The position numbers and the translations under genes are program-made. A DNA stretch of 64,000 nucleotides from positions 11,442,540 to 11,506,539 of the forward strand of contig NC_084831.1 in assembly GCF_033115175.1 (NCBI RefSeq). The letters are read 5' to 3'. Each line of letters starts with the position of its first letter. Within the stretch, counting starts at the first letter, position 1. Below, piece by piece: positions 11,291 through 64,000 of the stretch. Under the pieces are notes generated by a model, which searched no databases, had not been told where the DNA came from, and saw only the letters and a program-made list of their open reading frames with translations. Origin of the DNA: Lepus europaeus (lineage: Eukaryota > Chordata > Mammalia > Lagomorpha > Leporidae).

Positions 11291-11539
11291 TTTCACAGAG
11301 CAGGAGAGCGAGATGGAAGGAAGCAGGCAGGGCGCTCTCTGTCGGCCTCCAGGGCTGCGGGCTCCCGCTGGTCCCAGCTCTGCCTGCACTGCCCACCTCA
11401 GGCCAGTGTCTGCCTCCACCAGGGCCCTGTGGCCTCAGGCTACCTCGCCTGGCCGCACCGGTGTCTCCAAGGCACCCCAGAGCCCACCAAGCCGCCCAGG
11501 GGCAGGTGTTCTGCTAACAGGGGCGAGTCCACTCGGACG

Positions 11540-11768
11540 GGCGTATCCCATATGGGGTTTGAGTCCTGGCTCTGCTCCTGAGTGCAGCTTCCTACTAATG
11601 TACACCCTGGAGGCAGCAGGTGAGGGCTGGACAGCCTGGGTCCCTGCCACCCATGTGGGAGACCCGGATGGAGCTCCCAGCCCTGCCTCTTGTAGGCATT
11701 TGGAGAGTCAACCACTGGATGGGAGAGTTCTGTTAGTCTCTCTCTGCCTCTCAAATATAACAAAAAAT
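11540..11768 (+). mobile_element. Old C-SINE, 5' part eroded
   Basis: Recognisable 'cccatatgggg', 'gagtcctggc', 'gggagacccggatggagctcc', 'catttggagagt' and a CTCTCTCTGCCTCTCAAAT tail. Strongly diverged from consensus. Confidence 0.75.
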
Positions 11769-11772
11769 TAAG

Positions 11773-12063
11773 CCGGCGCTGTGGCTTAACAGGCTAATCC
11801 TCCGCCTTGCTGCGCCGGCACACCGGGTTCTAGTCCCAGTTGGGGCGCTGGATTCTATCCCGGTTGCCCCTCTTCCAGGCCAGCTCTCTGCTATGGCCCA
11901 AGTGCTCGGGCCCTGCACCCGCATGGGAGACCAGGAGAAGCACCTGGCTCCTGGCTTCGGATCAGCACGATGCGCCAGCCGCAGCGGCCATTGGAGGGTG
12001 AACCAACGGCAAAAGGAACACCTTTCTCTCTGTCTCTCTCTCTCACTATCCACTCTGCCTGTC

Positions 12064-12095
<32 letters not shown>

Positions 12096-12112
12096 AGAAA
12101 AAAGAAAAAAGA
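11773..12112 (+). mobile_element. Young C-SINE with long A-rich tail
   Basis: Head 'gccggcgctgtggctta', then 'ctaatcctccgccttg', 'ggttgcccctcttccagg', 'gggagaccaggagaagcacc', 'gccattggagggtgaacc', and the CTGTC plus poly(A) tail. 'aaaaatta(a)' occurs just before the head and again at the end of the tail, a likely target-site duplication. Confidence 0.92.
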
Positions 12113-12125
12113 AAAATTAAAACCA

Positions 12126-12427
12126 GGGGCCGGCATTGTGGTGTAATGGGTAAAGCCGCCGGCATCCCATATGGGCACTGATTCAAGACCTGGCTGCTCC
12201 TCTTCCGATCCAGCTCTCTGCTATGGCCTGGAAAAGCAGTAGAACATGGCCCAAGTTCTTGGGCCCCTGCACTCACATGGGAGACCCGGATGGAGCTTCT
12301 GACTCCTGGCTTTGGATCAGTCCAGCTCTAGCCATTGTGGCCATTTGGGGAGTGAACCAGAGGATAGAAACCCCCCCCCCCCATCTCTGTCTCTTTGCCT
12401 TTCAAATAAATACATATTTAAAAAAAA
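12126..12427 (+). mobile_element. C-SINE, older subfamily
   Basis: Head 'ggggccggcattgtgg', then 'ggcatcccatatgggc', 'gatccagctctctgctatgg', 'gggagacccggatggagc' and the AAATAAATACAT tail. It follows the young copy directly, forming a head-to-tail run of three SINEs. Confidence 0.92.
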
Positions 12428-12429
12428 CC

Positions 12430-13150
12430 CACACAATTAGAACTGCGAAACGCTACAAGTTTACCACCTCCTGACCTTGGTCCTTTCACGACCCAGGCTT
12501 TCCCGCCCTCCACCCCTGAATCCAGTCCAGCGCCCACCGGCTGAGTCTCCCTCGTGCACACCTGGTGTGAGGCTGCCCGCTGTGCCCACCCCAGCACAAG
12601 CCGCCATCGGCTCTTGCTTGGGCTCCAGTGGCCTCCACCTGGGCCTTCGCACCTCAGCTCATGGCCCGTTGGCTCCTCTGAGCATCTTGGACCAAAGCTG
12701 AACAGCTCCCCCACGCCCCTCCAAGGGCTGCCTCCTCCTCTTCCTCCCCTTGCAGCCACAGGGCCTTTGCTCGAGCTGCTCCTTCCTGAGGAGCCTCCCC
12801 TTCTCCCTGAGGTCCTTGCCCCCAGCTGTCTGGTGGCTATGCTGCGGCCATGGTCATTCCAGTGCTGCCCCCCCCGCTGGTGAGCCTGCCGGCCCCGAGA
12901 TCTGTGTTTGTTGGGCACAGTGCGGGGAGCGGCTTCTGTGGCATGAATGAACGAGCCGCGTACTCGCTTCCGGGAGGACAGACTTGTGGTGGCCGTGGTG
13001 GGGCTGGCAGGTCCTCTGCTTCGGGGGCAGCCCTCAGTCCTGGGCCTGAGGCAGGAATTGGGGGGCTGCAGCCTGGGAGATTGGGGTGCCTCTGACTCCG
13101 CCTCTCACTACCTGACCTCCTTGCCTGCCCCTTAGACTTTGGTGCCCTTA
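12430..13150. other. Intergenic stretch, MFAP2 to ATP13A2
   Basis: Moderately GC-rich unique sequence. I see no exon with splice sites or protein similarity I recognise. Confidence 0.5.
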
Positions 13151-13462
13151 TTATTTTTTTAATTAACGTATTTGAAAGGCAGAGTTACAGAGAGGCAGAG
13201 GCAGAGAGAGAGAGGTCTTCTATCCGCTGGTTCACTCCCCAGATGGCTGGAGCTGCGCCGATCCAAAGCCAGGTGCCAGGAGCTTCTTCCAGGTCTCCCA
13301 TGTGGGTGCAGGGGCCCAAGGACTTGAGCCATCTTCTGCTGCTTTCCCAGGCCGTAGCAGACAGTGGGATTGGAAGTGGAGCAGCCAGGACTCAAACCAG
13401 CACCCTTATGGAATGCCTGCACTGCAGGTGGCGGCTTTACCTGCTATGCCACAGCGCTGGCC
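13151..13462 (-). mobile_element. C-SINE, antisense
   Basis: T-rich tail at the left (TTTTTTTAATTAACG), then 'gaaaggcagagttacagag', 'ctggttcactccccag', and the head 'cacagcgctggcc' at the right. Confidence 0.92.
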
Positions 13463-14639
13463 CTGTCTAGCACCCTTATTTAGGCCCAGGCTAGATGGGT
13501 TCCATATGTCCCTGTTCCCCAGGGCTGGCTGACGTTGCCGCTTGCCCCCCCCCCCCCCCCATGTCTATTGCCAGGACCTTTGTCACCGGGCAGTGGCCTG
13601 CGTGCTGTCAGCTCAGCCCTCTCCGGCCTCCCTCACTACTGTCACGAGCAATCCCGTAGGGCAGGAGAGGAAGCGGCCTGGCAGATAGCGCTGACCCCTA
13701 CACTGGACCGAAGAGGGGAACTGAGGCCCCCAGGCTGCCGACTCCTGTCCTGGCCCCAGACCCTCACTGCCCTGGCCCTAAGGACCCGAGCAGAAGTGGC
13801 AGCTGCTTGCAGGGGTAGCAGGTGTGGTTGCTCCCCTCCCCGCGTGACCTGGCTTCCTCCCTGCTGACCACTCCCGCTGGGTTAGGAGCTGCCACAGGCT
13901 GCGGCCACACCGCCAGCCCCCCCCCCCCCCCCCCCCGCAGTAGCCCCACTTGACAGACTCACGCACAACGGCTTAGGGCAAGGATGTGAACCCAGGCTTT
14001 GGGCTGGCCAGTCTCGCCTTAAACAGCTTCTACCATCCTGCTCCGTCGCTGGCTGGCAAGCCCCCCTGGTAGCCCCCCTGCCCAGCTTGCCTGGAGCTGG
14101 CCTTTGTCCCCGCTGCCACAGGCCTGCGAGCCGCACCCGGCCGGCTCTGGAAGGCAGGGAGCCGCCTTTCTCCGCTGGTCCCCCCCTGCCCAGATGGGCT
14201 GGGCCGCAGAGCTGCCTCTTCGGAGGAGAGGGGCTTGGCCGGCAGCCGGAGGGCTGGATGAGGTCAGAGGCACCCACCCTCCCCCGGGGGATGGGGCCGT
14301 GGGCTCAGAGCCCGGATGTTATCTGAGGGAGGAACTGGACCACAAACACGTCCCAGGATCCTGGGGAGGCAGGGGGAGGGGCGTGGCCCGGGCTAGCGGC
14401 CTCCTGGGTGATGGTATTTCACCCTCAGCGGGGCAGGAGGGTGAACAGCACAGAAGGTGGCAAAGTGATTTGGTTCCACGCTGTGAGGACGGAACAACGC
14501 GTGTAAGCCGCTGCACACTGGGGCACGGGCGTTCGGCTGCGCTTACGACAGCCCCCGCTCCCGGATCTCAGAAGTGCCTGCCCGAGCCCCAGCTGCCTAA
14601 CGTGCGCCCCGCGAGGCAGCAGACAGCGGCACAGCTGGC
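13463..14639. other. Intergenic stretch
   Basis: GC-rich unique sequence with two mononucleotide runs (C at about 13545-13560 and 13918-13937). No gene seen. Confidence 0.5.
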
Positions 14640-14785
14640 TGGCTCCCTGCCGCCCACAGGAGAGACCCGGATGGAGTTCTGGGCTCCTGGCTTTGGCCTG
14701 GCCCAGCCCCAGAAGTTGTGGGCATTGTGGAATGAACCAGCAGGTGGAGGAGTTGTCGGCCTCTGCCTTTCAAGTAAAAAGTGAA
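14640..14785 (+). mobile_element. C-SINE 3' fragment
   Basis: Begins near 'gagacccggatggagttctg' and runs through 'ggcctggcccagcccc', 'gaatgaaccagcaggtgg' to a CTTTCAAGTAAAAAGTG tail. The 5' half is missing. Confidence 0.75.
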
Positions 14786-14991
14786 AAATGAGGGAAAAGA
14801 CGTTAGAGAGAGTCCGGGGGGGGGGGGGGGGGCGCTGCGCAGTGACCTGGAAAATCGGGGTGCCGGGCATAGACCCACACCAGGGGCCGCTGGCTGGCGC
14901 CGTGCATGCCCCGTGGGGCAGGTAGGAAGGGCCACGGTGGCCACATAGGAGACAGGCACTGCCATGCCAGGAAAATATCACTTTATTTGCT

Positions 14992-14997
14992 ACACTG
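14992..14997 (-). terminator. ATP13A2: ATP13A2 poly(A) signal AATAAA
   Basis: A canonical AATAAA on the - strand about 210 bp after the ATP13A2 stop codon at 15204. It gives a short 3'UTR with cleavage near 14970-14980. Confidence 0.88.
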
Positions 14998-15203
14998 CCA
15001 GCAGCGCTGGTAGGGCCGTCCCTCCCTGGGATGCCCTGAAGGTGGGGGATAGCAGCCACCACCGCCCCAGGGCGGGGCTGGCCAGGAGTGTGCCCATGGC
15101 CGCCCCAGGGGCGCGGGGAGCCACGGGGGTGGCGGCGTCTCTAGAGGTGGGGCCGGTTCAGAGGCGGGGAGCTCTGGCGGCCCCACGCCCGCCGAGGCCA
15201 GCG

Positions 15204-34356
<19,153 letters not shown>

Positions 34357-34650
34357 GCCGGCTCCTCGCGCTCATCGCCGGCCCCGGCGCTGCGGCCCGC
34401 GGCCTGGGCCCCGGGCGTGCGCAGGGCCCCGGGCGGGGGCGCGGTCCGAGCGGCCCGGGGGCTCGGGGCAGGGGCCGCGGAGAGCCGCTCGGGGCGCGGG
34501 GCGACGGCTCAGCTCCGCGGCTCCGACCGTGCCGCAGTCGGGAGCGCGCCGCGAGCACCGCCCAGCCCAGGGCGGCCCGGGCTGCTGGGACTTGTAGTCC
34601 GGCGCCGCCTCCGCGCACGCCCAGGGCCGGGACAGAGGACTCGGGCAGGG

Positions 34651-35129
34651 ATGGGACCGAGGTGAAGGCGTGTGTGGGGACCGAGATGTGGGCCGGGCCG
34701 GGCCGCTGGTGGAGCCGGCTGTGGGCGGGCCCTGCCGATCACTGCGGTGTGGGCTGGCGTCTCGCTTCATCTACACCTACAGGCGACACTTCCAGCACAG
34801 ACGGGCTGCCCAAGGTCCCAGAGCCCCCGTGGCCTCTGCCAGGACTTTGCCCAGGGAACCCAGCCGCCCCGGGCAGCAGCATGACTGGGTTTGGAAATGG
34901 CAGCTCAGATGGCCCTGCCAAGAGGCGACCAGGACAGTGGCAAGGGGCTGGGCACTGGCGTCAAAGTCCCTGGTGCACTTGTCACTTCCCAGCTCTGTGA
35001 GCTTCCAAAAGTCACCTCCCTCGCCCTTCCAGCTGTGCGGTGGAAGTCGCTGGGAGCATGGGAGGCCGGCGCCTGGGAGCAGCCAGTGGTTTCCTGTAGA
35101 TCCTGGTGCTGGGTTAGGGGCTTCGCAAG
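34651..35129. other. Intergenic, upstream of ATP13A2
   Basis: Unique sequence immediately beyond the ATP13A2 CpG island. I see no gene. Confidence 0.5.
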
Positions 35130-35130
35130 G

Positions 35131-35550
35131 GGCTGGCATGGTGGTGCAGCGGGGGTGAGCATCTCATACCGGAGTGCGTGGTCCAGTCCCAGCTGCTCCA
35201 CTTCTGATCCAGCTCCCTGCTTATGTGCCTGGGAAGGCAGCGGAAGATGGCCCAAGTCCTTGGGCCCCTGCCCCCAAATGTGAGAGACCCGGATGGAGTT
35301 CTTTGGCCTGGCCTGGTTCTGGCCTGTGCAGGCATTTGGGAAGTGGACCAGCAGATGGAAGACCTCCCCATTTCTTCTTGTCTGTCTTCTGCTGCATTCC
35401 CAGGCCACAGCAGAGAGCTGGATCGGAAGAGGAGCAGCCGGGACTCGAACCAGCATCCATATGGGATGCCGGCACTGCAGGCTGGGGCTTTAACCTGTTA
35501 CGCCACAGCGCCGGCAGTTCTGCCTTTCAAATGATCAATCTAAAAAATAG
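35131..35550 (+). mobile_element. C-SINE interrupted by an inverted C-SINE head
   Basis: A sense copy runs from 'ggggctggcatggtggtgca' to about 35385 and resumes with the tail 'ttctgcctttcaaatgatca' at 35518. Between them, 35388-35514 is the head half of a C-SINE in antisense ('cacagcagagagctggatcgg' side to 'cacagcgccgg'). The two heads form an inverted repeat of about 125 bp. Confidence 0.85.
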
Positions 35551-35892
35551 AACTGAAGAAGCTTCACAAAAGCAGGGGGCATGGCGACCACGTGGCGAGG
35601 TCCCGCCCTCCCCTCCGGACTGTGGACTCAGCCTGGTCTCTGTCCCTGAGCCGCTGGGCAGCGCTGCACCTGCAGCTCCGCCCACTTCCTCCACGGGGCT
35701 GGAGGACACAGAGGATGTGGGGGCCCTGCCACCTGCCGGGGTGACCTTTGGGGAAGTGACTCTCATGTGGCCGTCCAGGCGGTCTGTGGGTGGCCGTCCT
35801 CGTCCGACATAACTGCGGCTGAAGTTTCCAGTCACATGCGGCCAGGACTTTCCCTTCTGGCGGGTGGGTGGAGCCGCCACCTGCTGTCCCCC

Positions 35893-36064
35893 TTCCGATC
35901 CAGCTCCCTGCTAATGCACTGGGAAAGCAGCAGACGATGGCCCTTGTGGGAGACCCAGAGGAAGCTCCAGGCTTCCACCTGGCCCAACCCTGGCCACTGT
36001 AACCATTTGGGGAGTGATCTCTCTGTAACTCTGCCTTTCAAACAAATAAATACATTTTTAAGAG
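35893..36064 (+). mobile_element. C-SINE, 5'-truncated
   Basis: Starts at 'cttccgatccagctccctgc' and ends with AAACAAATAAATACATTTTT. Confidence 0.88.
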
Positions 36065-36206
36065 GAAGAGATGTTTGTGTCAAAGCTTCCCACAGCAGTA
36101 TTTGGTAAATGGGGGCATAAAAACAGCTTCCAGGACAACCGCCTGCTGCCCGCTTGGGTCTGGTTTTATCAGAGGATAAAACCTTCAGCTGATAGTGTAG
36201 CCCAAT

Positions 36207-36524
36207 TTTTTTTTTTTTTTTTTTTTTTGGACAGGCAGTTAGAAAGAAAGGTCTTCCTTTTTCCGTTGGTTCACTCCCGAGTGGCCGCTATGGCTGGCGC
36301 CCTGCGCCGATCCGAAGCCAGGAGACAGGTGCCTCCTCCTGGTCTCCCATGCTGGTGCAGGGCCCAATCACTTGGGCCATCCTCCACTGCCTTCGTGGGC
36401 CACAGCAGAGAGCTGGACAGGAAGAGGGGCAACCAGGACAGAATCTGGTGCCCTGACCAGGACTAGAACCCAGGGTGTTGGCACCGCAGGTGGAGGATTA
36501 GCCTATTGAGCCACAGCGCTGGCC
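36207..36524 (-). mobile_element. Young antisense C-SINE
   Basis: A T run of 26 bases, then 'ggacaggcagttagaaag', 'gttggttcactcccgag', 'ggtctcccatgctggtgcag', and the head 'gccacagcgctggcc'. Confidence 0.93.
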
Positions 36525-36707
36525 TCCTTCTAAAGCCGGAAATGCTCACTGAGGCCCCCGGCACCTTAGGCACTGGGTGCCTTCATTTCCAAGATGACAG
36601 GAAAGTGCCCGGCTCCAGCCAGGCGGCAGCCTTGTCAGTTTCCTGTGAGTGCAGCAGCAGGTGTGAGAGGACAAGGTTACAGCTCCATTTCAGATCTGAT
36701 CTTCTTG

Positions 36708-37031
36708 TGAAAAAAGAGTTAGAGGGAGAAACACACACACCACACACACACACAGAGAAAGAGAGAGAGAGAAATCTCCCATTCGTTGGCTTACTCCCCA
36801 GATGGCCACAATAACCAGGCCTGGACCACACTGAGGCCAGGAGCCAGGAGCCTCTTTCAGGTCTCCCACATGGGTGCAGGGGCCCAAGGACTTGGGCCAT
36901 CCTCCACTGCTTTCCCAGGCCACAGCAGAGAGCTGGATCAGAAATGGAGCAGCCGGGACTCGAACCAGCGCCCATAAAGATGCCGGCGCTGCAGACAGCA
37001 GCTTCCCCCGCTACGCCACAGTGCCGGCCCC
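36708..37031 (-). mobile_element. C-SINE, antisense
   Basis: Tail region carries (AC)n and (GA)n runs, then 'ggcttactccccagatgg', 'cttgggccatcctccactgc', head 'cacagtgccggcccc'. Confidence 0.9.
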
Positions 37032-37422
37032 TAGTTTCAGATCTTAATTGGCTTTCTTTTTGATCCTAGCATCAGGCAACATCTGATTAAATTAGAAGAA
37101 ATGTTCCTGTGAGCCTGGCAGAGGTTGGTTTTACAGAGAAGGGCTGAAGGTGGAAAAAACCGAAGCAGACTGGCCATTGCAGAGCGACTTTCTTTGGAAG
37201 GTGGGGGCGGGGAGACAGCACAATGAGGACCGATGATTGGCTGACCTCAGGGGCCTGTTGGTGTAAGGATTAGAGAGAGGGAACTGGGGACTGCGTGATG
37301 GCTCCTGCCAACAGAAACTGCCTTGCTGGGGAACTTGCTCCCTTCCTGACCCTGAGCTTGTGGAAGGTCAGAGGGGCAGCCAGGGGCTCGGCCTCCTACC
37401 CCACCCCGCCCCCGCCGGGGAC

Positions 37423-37620
37423 CACTGCTGGCATCTGAGGGGTGACCTATGGGTGCGAGCTCGCGCCCTCTCTCTCAAATAAATGAACAAAAACTAACTG
37501 GGGAAACCGGGATGGAGTTCCGTCTCCTGGCTTTGGTCCAGCCCGGCCCTGGCTTTTGTGGGTATCTGGGGCGTAAACGAGCGATGAAAGACCTCTGTCT
37601 CTCAGGTCGATGAACAACTT
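37423..37620 (+). mobile_element. Two C-SINE 3' fragments
   Basis: 37423-37492 ends in 'tctctcaaataaatgaacaa'; 37500-37620 starts 'gggaaaccgggatggagttc' and ends near 'tctctcaggtcgatgaacaa'. Both lack the head. Confidence 0.65.
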
Positions 37621-37780
37621 ACAACCAAACAGGGCACGGGTTGAGTCGGGGTACACCCATGCCACAGAGCTCCCAAGCCATTGTTACAAAGGCTACGGAA
37701 GCAAGTGAACTTCACACACACACAGGTAGCTTCGTGATTAGGAGTCCCTGATGTATCGTGGGGTAAAGGCTGCAAGCCCC

Positions 37781-37948
37781 CGTGGGGTGTGGGCGGCTCC
37801 CGTGGGGGCCTCCTGCGGGCTTTGCAGTGGGGACTGCGTGTCTGCAGGGAGGGTACAAGCCGACCGTGGGGTGTGGGAGCTCCCATGGGGGGCTCCCGCG
37901 GGCTTCGCAGTGGGGACTCTGTGTCTGCGGGGACAGCGCCTGCGAGGC
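37781..37948. repeat. 84-bp tandem duplication, intergenic
   Basis: 'cgtggggtgtggg' followed by a 'ctcc(c)' segment, 'gcgggctt', 'gcagtggggact' and 'gtgtctgc' recurs 84 bp later (37781 and 37865) with several differences. Confidence 0.8.
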
Positions 37949-38429
37949 CGTCTGTGGAGCCAGCTCACAGCTGCCCTGGGTCACGGCCCTGTGCTGGGGA
38001 ACCTCAGTAATCCCACCACTAAAAACTACAGACTCCGGCCTGCCGTGTAGCCTACCGACCAGCCAACGCCTCTGGGCGCTCAGAGTAAGCGCCGGGCGGG
38101 TGAGTGCCCGGCGGGTGAGGCACGAACAAGCAGGAGCCCCGTTTACAGTGGGCAACTGGAGCAGCAAAGAGGCAAAGGCAGACGCCCAAGGTTGTGCAGC
38201 GGTTGGGGCAGGCCCAGCCGACGTCAGCTCCAGGCTGTTTCCACCACCCCCTTCCCCCCGGCCCCTGCTCCCCAGGGGCTCAGTCCTGGAGTCCATCTCT
38301 CCCGGGACGACACCAGGGTGCGAGGTTAGCCCAGGGGTTGAGAGGCCAGTCAGGGGCCTTCGCCCCACCCTGGCGTACCTGGGCTGGACTCCCAGCCCCA
38401 GCACCTGACTGCGGCCACCCACCTGCGAG

Positions 38430-38491
38430 GTGAGCTGTTGGTGGCATCTGGGAAGTGAACCCATGGATGGGAGCTGTCTGCGCCTCTCCAA

Positions 38492-38522
<31 letters not shown>

Positions 38523-38523
38523 A

Positions 38524-38562
<39 letters not shown>

Positions 38563-38563
38563 A

Positions 38564-38594
<31 letters not shown>

Positions 38595-38600
38595 ATCAAA
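38430..38600 (+). repeat. (CCAG)n microsatellite at the tail of a C-SINE
   Basis: A C-SINE end piece ('catctgggaagtgaacccat', 'ggatgggagctgtctg') leads into a (CCAG)n array at about 38488-38600, interrupted twice by 'ccagtcaatcag'. Confidence 0.9.
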
Positions 38601-38676
38601 GGGACAGTGACTCCTGGCACGTCACATTCCTCTGAAACAGGGACGGACTTGCTTTTGTTAATAAAGTAGAGAAGCA

Positions 38677-38682
38677 TTTATT
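38677..38682 (-). terminator. SDHB: SDHB poly(A) signal AATAAA
   Basis: AATAAA on the - strand 117 bp after the SDHB stop codon, matching the short SDHB 3'UTR expected. The 3'UTR would span about 38655-38798. Confidence 0.85.
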
Positions 38683-38798
38683 TATCTTAACATTTCCATA
38701 CGTGCTGTGTTCATGGAAAATCAACACCTTCGGAGGAGTCAATCAGACATAAATCACGCTGGGCCCGAGCCGCTCAGGGGCCCTCAGCCGAGGAGGCG

Positions 38799-62417
<23,619 letters not shown>

Positions 62418-62720
62418 TTTTAATGTTTATTTATTGCCATTTACTTGAAAGGCAGAGGGACAGACACTTCCCAGCCGCTGGTTCATTCCCAAATGCCCCA
62501 ACGTTAGGGCTGGGCCAGGCTGCAGCCAGGAGCCAGGAGGTCCCCCCAGATCTCCCACACAGGTGGCAGAGGCCAAGCACTTGGGCATCATCACTGTCTC
62601 CTAGCTTAAGTTAGCAGGAAGCTGGATCAGAAGTGGAGCAGCTGAGATTCGAACCAGCACTTTGACACGGGGTGCAGGTGCTGCCACTGGTGGCTTAACC
62701 TCTGCACCACAACGCTCACC
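62418..62720 (-). mobile_element. Antisense C-SINE
   Basis: 'aatgtttatttattgccatt', 'ccgctggttcattcccaaat', head 'ctgcaccacaacgctcacc'. Confidence 0.85.
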
Positions 62721-62814
62721 ACCATTTTAAATGCATAATTTATGAGTTCTTACAAACTCGTATAACCCCACCACAATTATGGCAGAAGGCTTCCATCCAA
62801 AAAGGTCTCTCAGG

Positions 62815-63025
62815 GTGGGCATTTAGTGCAGTGGCTAGATGCTGCTTGGAGTGCCCTCATTCCACATCAGAGGCCAGGGTTCAAGTCCCGGCTCCACTCT
62901 AAACCCACCTCCCTAGCGATGCACACCTGGTTTGTCTGGCCTGCCCCAGCATTGCAAGCATCTGGGGAATGACCCAGCAGATGGAAGCTCTCTCTCTGAT
63001 CTCTTTCTGCTTCTTTCAGGGGCTG
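62815..63025 (+). mobile_element. Old C-SINE
   Basis: 'gggcatttagtgcagtggct', 'agggttcaagtcccggctcc', 'catctggggaatgacccagc', (CT)n end. Confidence 0.82.
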
Positions 63026-63400
63026 GCGTTGTAGCATGTCTTTCTAAAAAAAACAAAAACTGAGAAACAAAAGCTCTCTTGTGCCGCTCTCCATCTGTCC
63101 CCCTCCCCGCCTCCAGCATCTGCCCTGCTTTGTACAGTGAGCAATCTGCCTTCCACAGATAAGTAAATGGACGCAGTCTAGCGTCTCTCACTCTACACAG
63201 CTGTGTGAAACTCACACATGGTACTCCATTTGCTGCTTTATAAAAACAGTGCCATTTTCATTTGGAAGTAACTATAGGTTCACGTGCACTGTGAGCAGCA
63301 TTGCTGAGACGCCACACAGTCCTCACTCAGTCTCCCCTGGAGCAGAGACCTGTGAGCAACATCAAGATGCAGACCCTCAGCACGAGGGGCCGGACGTTGC

Positions 63401-63998
63401 CCTTTTTCTTTGATAAAGATTTAATTATTTGGGGCTGGTGCTGTTGCGTAGCAGGTAAAGCTGCTGCCTGTAGTGCCAGCGTCCCATATGGGCACCGGTT
63501 CAAGTCTTGGCTGCTCCACTTCTGAGCAAGCTCTCTGCTATGGCCTGGGAAAGCAGACAATGGCCCAAGCCCTTGGGCCCCTGCACGTATGTAGGAGACC
63601 CAGAAGAAACTCTTAGCTCTTGGCTTCGGATAGATGCAGGTCTGGCTGTTGTGGACAGATGTTTAAGATGTATTTGTTTAAACAAACAAATAAATCTACA
63701 AAAAAAAAGATTTAATTATTTGCTTAAGAGGCAGAGTTACAGAGAGAGAGGTCTTCCATCCTCTGGTTCGCTCTCCAAGTGGCTGCATATGCCGGAGCTG
63801 GGTGATCTGAAACCAGGAGGTTCTTCTGGATCTTCCATGTGGGTGTAGTGGTGCAACCTCTTGGGCCATTTTCCACTGCTTTCCCATGCCATTAGTAGGG
63901 AGCTGGATCGGAAGTGGGGTAGCCAGGATTCAAACTGGCGCCCATAGAGGATGGCAGCACTGCAGGCCATGGCTTCACCATCTACACAATGCTGGAGC
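63401..63998 (-). mobile_element. Antisense C-SINE split by a sense C-SINE
   Basis: Tail at 63401-63431 and body at 63723-63998 ('gaggcagagttacagagaga', 'ctggttcgctctccaagtgg'). AAAGATTTAATTATTTG occurs at 63415-63431 and 63706-63722. Confidence 0.92.
63432..63705 (+). mobile_element. Sense C-SINE inserted in an antisense C-SINE
   Basis: From 'gggctggtgctgttgcgtag' to 'aacaaacaaataaatctaca' and A. The 17-bp target duplication is identical on both sides. Confidence 0.94.
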
Positions 63999-64000
63999 CT

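Noticed and set aside
10298-11419. 373-codon - strand open frame through the MFAP2 CpG island
   Set aside because: Long frames are expected in CpG islands; it crosses the strong donor at 11001 and shows no domain.
11773-12112. tRNA genes, from the tRNA-like heads of C-SINEs
   Set aside because: All such heads continue into SINE bodies and tails; none forms a free-standing tRNA with a proper acceptor stem.

Overview
The window is mammalian nuclear DNA, almost certainly from a rabbit or a close lagomorph relative. It has spliced vertebrate genes with GT-AG introns, CpG islands at promoters, old MIR, L2 and L1 fragments, and dozens of copies of the lagomorph C-SINE (a tRNA-derived SINE, usually about 300 bp, tail like AAATAAATAAATC or a run of A). 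Gene names come from recognising the translated exons and their order. The order CROCC, MFAP2, ATP13A2, SDHB matches human 1p36.13 as I recall it. No database search was run.

Layout. 1-4.1 kb: the last seven coding exons of CROCC (rootletin, + strand) and its 3'UTR. 5.1-11.1 kb: MFAP2 (- strand), complete, with a probable non-coding first exon in a CpG island; its first intron holds a 1.2-kb GT-rich minisatellite. 12.4-15 kb: intergenic. 15.0-34.5 kb: ATP13A2 (- strand), complete, 29 coding exons, 1,175 codons, CpG-island promoter at about 34.0-34.6 kb; intron 1 carries a 1.5-kb, 46-bp minisatellite. 34.6-38.6 kb: intergenic, SINE rich. 38.7-60.4 kb: SDHB (- strand), exons 8 to 2; exon 1 with the start codon lies beyond the right edge. 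SDHB intron 2 (13 kb) is packed with C-SINEs and an old L1. 60.4-64 kb is SDHB intron 1.

The genes are neighbours and not a pathway: a centriole-rootlet coiled coil (CROCC), an elastic-microfibril glycoprotein (MFAP2), a lysosomal P5B polyamine-transporting ATPase (ATP13A2) and the iron-sulfur subunit of mitochondrial complex II (SDHB). CROCC and MFAP2 converge tail to tail about 1 kb apart; MFAP2, ATP13A2 and SDHB run head to tail on the - strand.

I found no undescribed gene system. The most interesting local features are a 42-bp in-frame tandem duplication across the splice acceptor of ATP13A2 exon 18, a 46-bp minisatellite that appears to have expanded from inside a C-SINE, and several nested or inverted SINE pairs with readable target-site duplications, one of them next to SDHB exon 2.
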